From Gorsachius magnificus (taxonomy: Eukaryota; Chordata; Aves; Pelecaniformes; Ardeidae), in the NCBI GenBank assembly GCA_034008185.1, contig CM067109.1, positions 34,690,885-34,754,884 of the forward strand: a stretch of DNA of 64,000 nucleotides, read 5' to 3'. Numbering within the stretch: position 1 is the first letter of the stretch; each line of letters starts with the position of its first letter. Made by a program: the position numbers and the translations under genes. Below are positions 46,620 through 58,024 of the stretch, one piece after another. The notes below the pieces were generated by a model. It saw only the letters and a program-made list of their open reading frames with translations, made no database searches and was not told the DNA's origin.

Positions 46620-49045
46620 TAGAAACCACAGAAGTTGACCTGAGAATGGTCAAAAAAGGTGGCAGGATGAATAACCCAGCTGAAGTGTGTCTACACTAAT
46701 GCACACAGCACTGGCAACAGACAAGAGGAGTTGGAAGCCATTGCGCATCTGGAAAACTGCAATATAGTTGCAATCACAGAAATATGGTGGGATACTCACA
46801 CAACTGGAGTGCATGGCTATAAATTCTTCAGAAGGGATAGGCAAGGAAGGAGAGGCAGTGGGGTAGCCCTGTATGTTAGGGAGTGTTTTGACTCTATAGA
46901 GCTTGGTGACGTGATGAAAGGGTTGAGTGTTTATGGGTAAGAATGAGTGGAAAGGCCAACAAGGCAGATACCATAGTGGGAGTCCACCCAATCAGGATGA
47001 AGAAGCAGACAAAATATTCTATAAGCACCTGGAAGAGGTCTTATGATCACTAGCCCTTGTTCTCATGGAGGACTTCAATTTACCAGATTTCTGCTGGAAG
47101 TACAATACAGCAGAAAGGAAACAGTCTAGAAGGTTCCTGGAGTGTGTGGAAGATAACTTCCTGACATGGTAAGTGAGCCAGCTAGGGAAGGCACAGCACT
47201 GGACCTGTTGTTTGTGAATAGAAAAGTCCTTGTGGGTGATGTGATGGTTGGAGGCCATCTTGGCCACAGCAATCACAAGATGATAGTTTTCGATTCTCAG
47301 TGAAGTAAGGAATGTGGTTAGCAGAACTGCTACCTTGGACTTCTAGAGGACAGATCTTGCACTGTTTAGGGGTCTGGTTGACAGAGTCTCTTGGGAGGCA
47401 GTCCTGAAGAGCAGAGGAGTCCAGGAAGGCTAGGCATTCTTCAAGAATTAAATCTTAAAGGTGCAGGAGCAGGCCATCCCTATGTACCAAAAGACAAGCT
47501 AGTGTAGAAGAAGACTGGCCTGTCTGTACCAAGAGATTTTGGTGGAACTCAGGAAACAAAAGAGAGGACCTTTTGACCTTTGGAAGAAGGGGAAGGCAAC
47601 TCAGGAGGACTGCAAGGGTGTAGTGAGGTTATACTGGAGAAAATTAGAAGGGCCAAAGCCCAGCTAGAACTTAATCTGGCTACTGCCGTAAAAGACAATA
47701 CGAAATGTTTCTGTAACTGCATTAGCAACAGAAGGACTGCGAAAGGAGAATCTCCATTATTTATTGGATGCAGTGGGAAACATAGTGATAAAGGCTGAGG
47801 AAAAGGCTGAGGTACTTAATGCCTTTTTTGCCTCAGTCTTTAATAGCAAGACCAGTTGTTCTCTGAGTACCCAGCCCTTTGAACTGGAAGACACGGACGG
47901 GGAGCAGAATGAAGCCCCCATAATCCAAGGGGAAATGATTACCCACCTGCTACACCATTTAGACACACACAAGTGTATGGGCCACTTTCCATTATTTATC
48001 AGCAGTCCTGGCTAACTGGGGAGGTCCCAGTTGACTGGAGGTTAGCAAATCTGCGATGCCTATCTACAAGAAGGGCCAGAAGGAGGATTTGGTGAGCTAC
48101 AGGTCTGTCGGTCTGACCACAGTGCTGGGGAAAGTTATGGAGCAGATCTTCTTGAGTGCCATCACATGCCATGTACAGAACAACCAGTCAGCGTGGGTTT
48201 ATGAAAGTCAGATCCTGCCTGACTAACCTGATCTCCTTCTATGACAAGGTGACCTGCTTAGTGGATGAGAGAAAGGTTGTAAATGTTGTTTACCTGGACT
48301 TTAGTTAAAACCCTTGACACTGTTTCCCATGGCATTGTTCTGGAGATACTGGCTGCTCAGGACTTCTATGGGTGTACTCTTTACTTGGTAAAAAACTGGC
48401 TTGATGTCTGAGCCCAAAGAGTTGTGGTGAATGGAGTCAAGGCCAGTTGGTGTCTGGTCATAAGTGGTGTTCCCCAGGGCTCAGTTCTGGGGCCAGTTCT
48501 GTTTAATATCTTTATCAGTGATCTGGACGAGAAGATTGAGTGCACCCTTCATAAATTTGCAGATGACACCAAACTGGGCAGGAGTGTCAATTTGCTTGAG
48601 GGGAGGAGTGCTCTGCAGAGGGATCTGGACAGGCTGGATCTATGCACTGAGGCCAATTGTATGAAGTTCAGCAAGGCCAAGTGCTGGGTCCTGCACTTGG
48701 GTCACAACAACCCCATGCAACGCTGCAGGCTTGGGGATGAGTGACTGGAAAGCTGCATGGCAGAAAAGGACCTGGGGGTATTGGTTGACAGCCAGCTGGA
48801 TATGAGCCAGCAGTGTGCCCAGGTGGCCAAGAAGGCCAATGGCATTCTGTTTTGTGTGAGGAATAGTGTGGCCAGCAGGACCAGGGAAATCACATTTCGA
48901 ATACTGTGTTCAGTTTGGGGCCCCTCACTACAAGAAAGACAATGAGGTGCTGAAGCATGTCCAGAGAAGGGCAAGGAAACTGGTGAGGGGTCTGGAGCAC
49001 AAGACTTACGAGGAGCAGCTGAGGGAACCGGGTTTGTTTAGTCTG
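46620..49045 (+). mobile_element. CR1 LINE, long but broken, 3'-truncated
   Basis: A 2.4-kb CR1 copy covering most of the second reading frame. The N-terminal endonuclease signature is in the 46731-46940 frame (NCNIVAITEIWWD, then GSGVALYVRE). The reverse transcriptase core is at 48424-48744 ([14 protein letters not shown], then FADDTKL with the catalytic Asp pair encoded at 48562-48567). The downstream domain continues in the 48757-48945 and 48866-49138 frames (AEKDLGVLVDSQLDMS; EYCVQFGAPHYKKD). Stops and frameshifts are frequent, for example a stop in place of Trp near 48741 and a shift near 48890. The match ends at about 49045, so the last roughly 110 codons and the 3' tail are absent. That is unlike normal 5' truncation and suggests a deletion or rearrangement. 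It encodes no functional protein. Confidence 0.93.
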
Positions 49046-51959
49046 TCATGCTATTCAGTTGGAAACCTATACAGCTATAACGTGAAATCTCTTTCCTTTA
49101 CTGCATTCTTTTGTGTTACACAGGAAATTAATTCATAATTTACAGAAATGGCCTCTACAGGAAAAACTGATGGAACCACAGGCTATGTCTGACCTATATT
49201 TTTAATATTTTGTATTATATATGTATCATGTCACTATATTTCTGATTAATTTTATGTATGTCCAGCGAGCACTCTTTGTGAATACTGAAAATAATCCTTC
49301 TGTTAGTTACAATAAAAATTACTCGTAGTTTTTTTTTAATCTAATATTTAACATCTATTTTTGGAGGATGTTTGTGAAATGTAATAAACAACAAAGAAGG
49401 ACCAAATTAGATGCAATTTGAAGGACTCGGTTTGATTCATTAGAAAGAAAAAATGTGGCATTGTATATCTCACTGTCAATCATCAGCTTCTCCAATGCTG
49501 TTTATAAATGCTGACCTTTCTTATGTACTAAGGGATTATATGATGAAAAGAGAGGCTTCATGACAAATAGCTTGAAAATTTGTACTGAGCATTAACATTT
49601 GCATGCTAAAGACACATGAATTCCCTGCAAGAAACATGGCATTGAGGTGATACCCTGGAAATATATAGGAGACATAATTATTTTTTGAGTCTTCCAAATA
49701 TGTATCATTCTTAACAATGAATTCTACCTACATAGCACACCATCATATTCAAAGTGATATAGAGAAAATGTGTTCTTATTTCCACAGGCATCAGAGCTTT
49801 CCTGCATCAGCATGACATGTGTGAAGGTGATACTGTGATAAAGCCCCTTTGACAGAGCTGGATACCAACCAGCATACTAAATGCACTGACGTCTGTAAAA
49901 GTGTCCTGCTGGTTTGCCACTCCTTTCATAGTAGTCCTGAAAAAATTTATTTTTTTTAAAAAGGAGAAGCATAAGGTCAGGCCCACAGTCTTGAGCCTCA
50001 GCTTCCTTTGGAAGACAACTTTTTTTTTTTCCTCCTTTAATTCCCCAGTAATCCTACAGCATGTATGGCTGCTGCTGGGGTTGTGTTACTAAAACTTAGC
50101 AAACAAATGGAAGGAGAGAAGAAATGTCATATTTTCTCCTCTGATTAGCATATTTTCATGAAATGTGAGTCACTTACAGGTCAGTTTGAGAACAGAGAGA
50201 CTTTACCAAGTAGCTGCATTTTGACAATTCCTCTTCTACAGTTTCTACAGTCTCCACATCAATAACAAGGGCAATTAAGCTGGCCGGGAAGGAAGTGCAC
50301 AGGGATCCCAGGAGTTAGGAACTGGAAAACAATACTGGAGTTTCAACATCTTCTGTGTAGACAATATTCTAGATCACTTTATTATAGACTTTACCAGCAG
50401 TTGTCATTACCCTTTGTTTCTAGGCTTTATGAAATACTGACAAAATTGCTTTCTTGTTTGATTTTTTTGTCAGTAATAGCTGTAAATACTGCCTGGTTCC
50501 TACTGGTCAATGAGAGCAGCCCTACAATAGCCCATATTCACTGACATAAACTACATTTCACAAAGGCAGAACTCTGGAGGCTTCAAATTCAGACTGCAGG
50601 CTGAAATACATTCTCTTTTCTAGGATTACTTCTTGCTAAAGAAAAACATTCACACTGCATTGCTGAAGAGCTTACATTGCTTCCTGTTCTGAGAGCAACA
50701 AGTAATTAAAAGACCAGTTCATGGGCCTCTGAAATTGCCTTTTTTCCTTCAAGCAGAGATTTTCTTTTTTTATTTCCCATATACAGTCTCTGAATTCTTT
50801 GCAGTACTGGTTTCTTAATGCTGTGACACATGGCATTAGGAAAATATTGTTTTCAAAATCTGCCAAACCTGCACCTTCTAAATTACTGTGCAGTAGGAAT
50901 GATTGTAGTAGATCTCCTGCCTTTTTCTTTCACAGAGCAAGTAGGATTTCCTGAGCATATAACCTTAGTTATCAAATATTATCAGAAGAATATTTTCACA
51001 GAAAAGCCAGGGAAAAAGGTCTGAAAATGTGTTTCAAAAAGTCAAGTAGTCACTAAAATAAGCAGAGAATAGAATGTTTCATTTCAGTACGTGTATGGGC
51101 TCCAGTTCACTATAAAATAGATTATATGGTTTCATAGTGCACTAGATCTATCTCTTTCCATTTATTTTATATTTATTACTTTGTATTATTGAAGAGATAT
51201 GCAAACCTCTTAATTTTTTCCTTTGTACTCTGAAATCAGTGTATGGCACAGACTGATGCATACTGAAATTAGAAACAATAGGCTAATCACCGATGTCATA
51301 TCTTTTAAACAGAAAATGGACCTGAGTTATTTTACAATGTCAGCGGAAGCAGCTAATGATAGTTGAAGTGGGACAGGACAATATTCACTGAACATTAATC
51401 TTGATTTGCCTTGATTAGTTTATAGAAGGACAGAGGTCAAATTCCATGGGATAATTACTGTGTTTAGAGTAACTTTGCTTGAGAACTACATTTGCTTTCA
51501 ATGAAAAACAGAGAACACTGGAAATATACTCAGGACTTTTACAAGTGACTTGAAAGCTTCTCCTCTGTGTTATTGTGATCCTCTAAGCAACAAATGACCT
51601 GTGAGCCTGTGCTTCTAATCCAGCTGATGTTCCCACTAGAATTTATGCTCAGTTGTACTGATCTAACTTCTCTTATTTTGCGACACTTATGCTTCTTATG
51701 TACACTTTATTCCAGCAATGGCTGAGGGTACCATCATATACCACTGCATTGATCTAAATCATGTTATTCCTGGAGTAGCCAAGTGAATGTTGAAATAGCT
51801 TCTGGGTCATATTAGAACTTGGAAAACAATGTGATATGTCATACTTTGCTAAATGCATTTGCACACACACATGTATATACACACACCCCCTCGCTGTACA
51901 TACATTTCAAATGAGTCTTTTTCACAGTAAAATGCTTATATCATGCTAAGGACTGATAA
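49046..51959. other. 2.9 kb unique DNA, no gene
   Basis: No coding signature. The block at about 51250-51510 is repeat-free and rich in ATTAAT and GATTAG-type cores, a possible conserved non-coding element. A short CA-rich tract is at 51863-51888. Confidence 0.55.
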
Positions 51960-52160
51960 ATCATAGAACCATAGAATGTTTTGGGTTGGAACAGACCTCT
52001 AGAAGTCATCTGTAGTCCAAACCCCCTGCAGGGAGCAGGGACACTGCTAACTAGATCAGGTTGCTCAGAGCCCCGTCCAACCTGGTCTTGAATGTTTCCA
52101 GGGATGGGGCCTCCACTACCTCTCTGGGCAACCTGTACCAGTGTTTCACCACCCACATTC
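51960..52160 (-). mobile_element. CR1 LINE 3' tail, 5'-truncated
   Basis: The reversed CR1 terminus (tcatagaaccatagaatg) is followed by ttgggttggaacagacctctag, tcagagccccgtccaacctggtcttgaatg and tgggcaacctgtaccagtgtttcaccaccc. About 200 bp remain. The overlapping open frames are not genes. Confidence 0.9.
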
Positions 52161-54657
52161 CTCATCAATGTGGGAATTCCATCATGGACTTCCTTTCACA
52201 CACCTTTAAGCAGTATATTCTTCACTTTTTTCCACTGTTACCTCCCATGGTAGAATCGGGGGGATTCTCAGTTGTTTTCTTGGTAGTCAAGGTCAAACAT
52301 AAACATTCCATCAACATCAGTGAGACCTACAGATTTCTGACCATTGGACTTCCTGGGAATATTAAAAAAAAACACATCAGAGGTTATTTATTGAGGAGTC
52401 AGTACTATACTGTATTTACTCAGGGTAAAGAGTCTCACTGGGAGCTTCCTTAACCTGGCTACAACCTTCTCCTATATTTGTGTAATGTCTTTTATCTGTC
52501 TTTCCCAGTTTTTTTTTATTACTATTACAAGCTATCATGGAAAGCTATAAAATGACATGGTTAGTAGTAAACCCCAATTATAAAATTATGTCTTTTTCTG
52601 CTCTTGATTTTAGTAAGGTAACAGTGCTTTGGAGACCTTGATTTTGGGCAATGTTCATGTTCTAATATTTTTCTTTTACACCATCTACAATTCCTTAATC
52701 CTTAGCTATGTTGAGTAAGCCCTGAGGAAACTTAGGATGTTGGATATAGAATTAGAAAGATGTCTGTAAGGGTCTGTGGGTTCCTGTTGCTGGCCTCTGA
52801 AATGAGAGTCTAGATGCCTGTAAATGACCCAAAGCATTTGTTTTGGCCAGTCTAATTTCTTATATTCTATTACATTCCACTTACAATTACAATACTAATC
52901 TTAACAGTGTGTTCTAGCTTCTTTGCCTTCCTGTCCTAATTCAAAGTAACCATCACCTTCTGTTCATATGCATTTATAGCTAGTTTGCATAACCAGAGTG
53001 GCAAAACCAGCTGGATTGCACCTATGAATCTTCTACATTATTAAGTTTACACTCAATTTTCTTTTTAAAATTGGGATTACAGGGGTTTTCTGTGGTGCCC
53101 TTTTAGGTGCATCACCATATATTTATTTTTATAAGCCTGGTTTACAGCAGGAAATGTCTCTGCATATTTTGCTTTTTCCATTGCTCACAGGTTCCATTGT
53201 GACTTCTCAATGGACTACTGAACTAGTTTCACAGATCTTTTGCTTAAAGCAGTAAAAATAATAGCTTATATTAGTCACTCTTTCCTCAACCAGTTCTCAT
53301 GACAGGCATATCATATATTCCTGGTTTTATTTTATGCATGCCCTCTAAGCGTGGATGATAGATACATTTTAAAATTCTGTGAGTAAATACCAACAGCAAA
53401 AGCAATACATACTCTTCAGATTGAATTTAGCCTGTCAGGACAGAAAAAGACATCATACAATCACTGTTCAGAGCACACAGTCTTTTAGGGTGAAGTAGCA
53501 GGATTTTGCTCATGGGTGATGATAGCTCCTGAATTAGCCTGAAAAGAAAGAATATACAAATAATTCAGCAAAGAACGTTCCTGCATTCTGTTGTTGGAAA
53601 GTCTCAGAAGTAATTTTTAGCAAACAAGGACTTGAAACTGAGGTGTCAATTATATTTTTGGAGATTTTGAATCTTGAGGAAAAGCAGTAAAAGATTAGTG
53701 CATTTTCAGCTGATGTGTGGACATTATTTAAGAGTTAATTGCCTGTCTGTTATTCTGGTCAGGACGTCAAAATGCCTCTTCGAGTACTACAATACACTGA
53801 GGTGAATGTACTTTGCATTTTGTCCTGACAGTACAGCTGTTGCTATAGACAGCTTGGTGCTGTTGAAAACTCTCACCAGATTTGTAGTATGTTGCTAGGA
53901 GCAGTCTTAATTATTTTAATATTTACATAAGGATATCTGCAACATTAGCAATGTACAGCAGCTTGGGATATGGACATACTAGCTGCTCCACTCCCCAAAC
54001 CCCAGCCACTTTGTAGTAACTAAGGAAGGCCCAGGAGAGTGACTGATACTACATCACAAGGAAAGTACTCATGCAGGTATTCTGCTTATCAAATTATAAT
54101 GCATCATTTGTCTCCATTTTAATCTTCTTTTTGCAAGGGCTGTGAGCTTCCTGAACTGTAGACATCCCTTGCATAGCTATAGACAATCTATGTCATCTTA
54201 CTGAAGATGCATAACATAGTCTCAGCAAGATCACTTTGCAGTCGAGTTCTGCATACCACTCCAATGGAGCGAATGCAGAAGAGGCTTGCTCAGTTATAGA
54301 TATGTCATCAGGGCCAGCAACATTGTCACTTCCAAGTGTGACCTTCAGATACAGCTCACTGGCTTTCAAGAGCTACCATTGATTCCCTGGATTTTCTCAG
54401 TGGATGTTGCTATGCAGATACAAAGGTACTGAGATAATGGGTACTTCACTGCAAACAAAAACAAGCCCTGCTAGTGGGGTACTCTAACGAAAACAAGGTA
54501 CTGACCCTAAATATATAATCTTTGCCAAATATGCAATCACACTCCTATGCTGTGGGAATAACAAACCTAATTTCTGGAAAAATCCCTTATCTCAAGTATC
54601 TTCTTGCCTCTATTATTTAGTAATGACAGATACACTCTGGGCTTTGAGTATTATCAT
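52161..54657. other. 2.5 kb unique DNA, no gene
   Basis: AT-rich with no coding signature, LTR or tandem array recognised. Confidence 0.55.
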
Positions 54658-55367
54658 TATCATAGAATCATAGAATCATTTAGGCTGGAAAAGACCTTTA
54701 AGATCATCAAGTCCAAATGTTAACCTAACACTGCCATCCCATCACTAAACCATGTCCCTAACCACCTCGTCTGCCCGTATTTTAAATACTTCCACTTCCC
54801 TGGATAGCCCGTTCCAATGCTTGGCAACCATTCCAATGACAATATTTTTCCTAATGTCCAGTCTTGGCCTCCCCTGGCAGAACTTGAGTCCTCTTGTCCA
54901 ATGGCCCATTACCTGAGATAAGAGACCAACACTTACCTCACTACAACCTCCTTTCAGTCAGAGAATGACAAGGTCTCCCCTCAGTCTCCTTTTCTCCAGG
55001 CTAGACAACCCCAGTTCCCTCAGTTGCTCTTTGATCCAGCCTGTCCAGGTCCCTCTGCAGAGACCTCCTCCCTTCAAGCAGATCAACACTCCCACACAAT
55101 TTGGTGTCATCTGCAATCTTACTGAGGGTGCACTCTATCTTCTTGTCCAGATCATTGATAAAGATATTAAAAAAGACTGGCCCCAAAATGCAGCCCTGGG
55201 GGACACTGCTTGTGAGTGGCTGCCAACTGGATTTAACTCCATTAATCAAAATTCTCTGGGCTCGGCCATCCAACCAGTTCTTTAACCAGCAAAGAGTACA
55301 CCTGTCTAAGATGTGAGCCGTCAGCTTCTCTAGGAAAATGCTGTGAGAAACTGTGTCAAAGGCTTTG
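54658..55367 (-). mobile_element. CR1 LINE, 5'-truncated, with reverse transcriptase fragment
   Basis: The left edge is the reversed 3' terminus with two ATTCTATG-type units (54660-54678). Moving right it passes the 3' tail and enters the reverse transcriptase. The minus-strand frame 55001-55273 translates to [37 protein letters not shown] and ADDTKL, so the catalytic Asp pair is kept, with Ile in place of the preceding aromatic residue. Similarity stops at about 55367 (gtgtcaaaggcttt), the 5' truncation point. About 710 bp. The element is inactive. Confidence 0.93.
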
Positions 55368-57911
55368 ATTTGATTATGATAGTTCCCAAATATAAAAGGA
55401 GGAAAAAAAAATATAAATCCTTTGTAATTATAATCACTTCACCTAACTGTGTAGAAATCAGGTGCCTAGATTGATCTAGTTATTTAGATTTCTTCTGTAG
55501 CCAACAGACAGGCACCTCCATGAGGCAGTTCTACTGTTTATCACAGTTTTTTATTTTAGGATGAAATCAAACATCTTCTGAATTTAAGGGTGAATGGAAA
55601 CAACTGCCATAAAAGTACAGCTTATACTGTAATTTTGAAGATTGCTCTACAAGCATCTTGTAGTTTGCTCTACAAGACTGGCCACTGCCAGACACTGATC
55701 CAAACAGATCACTGGACTCATCTTGCATGTTCTGTGACTCCTGGGTTTTGTTTCCTTGTTTAGCATATTCGTCTTGTCATAACCAAACTGCTAAATTTTC
55801 CTGTGATTAGGTTTGCTACAACCCCCTGCACTGCTCAATCACGAGGTAAGTATTATATTCATAGAAGCACTTTTTGGTACAGAAGTAAATGGTGGCAGTG
55901 GGGAACATGTAGTTTATTAGTAGAAACCCTGTGTTGCAATTTTCCTTTCTGTGTGAGAAAGTAGACTTACTTCTCTGAGGCTGACTGACAGCTTTGCCAG
56001 GTATTTATTTTTTTTTTGTAAAAAAGAATAGAAAGGCAATAAAAAAGGTCAAGTGATTTTCAGATTGTCTGGCATTTTTCTCTTGATGAAATATGACACT
56101 TTGATTTTATTCAGACCCAGGAGATACAGAAATAGAAAAAACATGGATTTAGCTCCACTGAAGACTTTTTTTCTCTGAAAAGAGATCTTTTCTGCAGAAC
56201 TGTAAGAATGTCAGTATTTCAGAATTATATCGCTAACTATGAAATTCTTATGCATATAGGGACTAATCACCTTAACTTTCGTTATCTGACATAAGTTTTC
56301 AACATAATTTCTCCTTCTCTTCTTTCCCCTCCTTCCCTTAAAAAGGAACAACACTGTAAAACAAACCTGCATTTTCAAAGTGTCTGGAATGATGCGGCAA
56401 ATTAATTGTTATATTATGAAAATGTAACACTGATGGATTAATTTAACACCACTTGCAATTAATCTGGTCCCTGATTTTAACAATGCATAAGTGTTCTAAG
56501 TCAAAGTGTACAGGATGAAAGCACTTTTCAGACCACCACATTTTTCCATAGAGATGATGGAAAGCTCAGGTCTGGGTGAGAATCCCAGATCTTCTTTGTC
56601 AGCACAGCTGTATTAATGTCCAACACTGGCATAATGTTCCCAAGTTCAATTTTAGTTTTCAGCAGTAACTTGTGCTTTGTCTGGAATAAAATACCCTGGA
56701 ATCTTATTCAAAAACAAAATGCCAAACAAATCATGGTTTTTTGGTGTAATTGAGGACTTTCAGAAGTTGAAGCTATGGCAGTCATAAATCAAATTGCTGC
56801 CCAACATATCTGCAGTGATTAAAATGCTGCACTGTAGAGCTGGAAATTGAGTGTCCTGCTCTCAGAAACAGATGAGCCTTCTAAAATCAATATATAGTTC
56901 CTAATGTTTGAAGTCAAAGAGAATTTAGAGTATGTCCATCCACTACTATGCAGCAAAAAATACTCCAACTTGTTAGTCATTGATTTATATTATTATACAA
57001 AATTATTTTTTCCATTACAGATAATATCTAAATTAAACTGGCATTAACTTCACCACCTTATACTATGATATTGCTGAGCTTTTCTGCCCTCTGCTGATTA
57101 AATAGTCATCCCCTATAAAGACAGCTATGTATCCAAGAAAAGTGGTCTACTACAAGGAATGTTACCACCCAGTAAGGCTACCTGGTCCAGGGGCTTTAGT
57201 TGCCAGAGTGAGGACTGCACAACTAGAGGTGGTTGGAAACTGCTCCACTTTTTTGGTTGGCCATTTTTAGTAGCTCAAATGGAACAGCTCAAGCAGAAAA
57301 CTGAAGTGATAGGGTGAAATGAGGATTGCTGTATAAGCCCCAGAAGGCTGGCGAGCAGGTGCATTTTACCCCACACAGCCGTACTGCTGTTCTTCTCTAC
57401 TGTCTCCTGTCAGGAGAAGACAGAGTGGTAAATATATCAATAAACCAAGATATTTGTTCTCAAAAGATTCTATATTCTTTTATGCTTTATCTCTTAAGTA
57501 TAATTGACTTAGAAACCTTTTTGCTAAATTTAATCTTTCTTTCATTGTTTTGTATCCTTTGAAATGTAAGCTTAAATCAGATTCCCAGAAGCTTGCAATT
57601 GTTGGGTAGCCATGGAAAAATGCTGTGATGACCCGTGCATTTACTTTGTGTTTTTCCTGTCACAAGGTCTAGAGTGTCCATCTAGAGTATGAATGGTGCA
57701 ACTAAATTCAAGCAGGCTTTTGTCATGTGAAATTCAGCAATTGAATGTCTGCACAGCGGTGCTAGCAACCACGAAGAGGACCTTAACTTGGTTTAGTGTA
57801 TAACCACAACCAAAATAAAACTAATTAAGGATGAGCTTGCAGTGTATAAATTCCTGATTCCTGTATGACAAAGGACCAAGATTTGTCACTTTATAACTGG
57901 GCAATGTCAAA

Positions 57912-58024
57912 GATAAAGTGAAAACCTATGCTGTGAAAGTAAGCAATCAGACAACAGAAGCAATACAGATAAAGTGAAAACCTATGCTGTGAAAGTAAGC
58001 AATCAGACAACAGAAGCAATACAG
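57912..58024. repeat. Perfect 56-bp tandem duplication
   Basis: A 56-bp unit beginning gataaagtgaaaacctatg occurs at 57912 and 57968 with no mismatch, ending at 58023 plus one more shared base. Perfect identity implies a recent duplication or possibly an assembly artefact. It also produces a repeated motif in the meaningless minus-strand frame 57891-58106. Confidence 0.95.

Noticed and set aside
46731..49138. Possible intact LINE protein gene
   Set aside because: Frames are broken by several stops and frameshifts and the 3' end is missing, so it is annotated only as a dead element.
50672..50866. Minus-strand exon-like stretch with GTAAGC donor near 50679
   Set aside because: Acceptor (tgtgtcacag) has a weak pyrimidine tract and the peptide has no recognisable features. 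Donor-like sites are frequent by chance.
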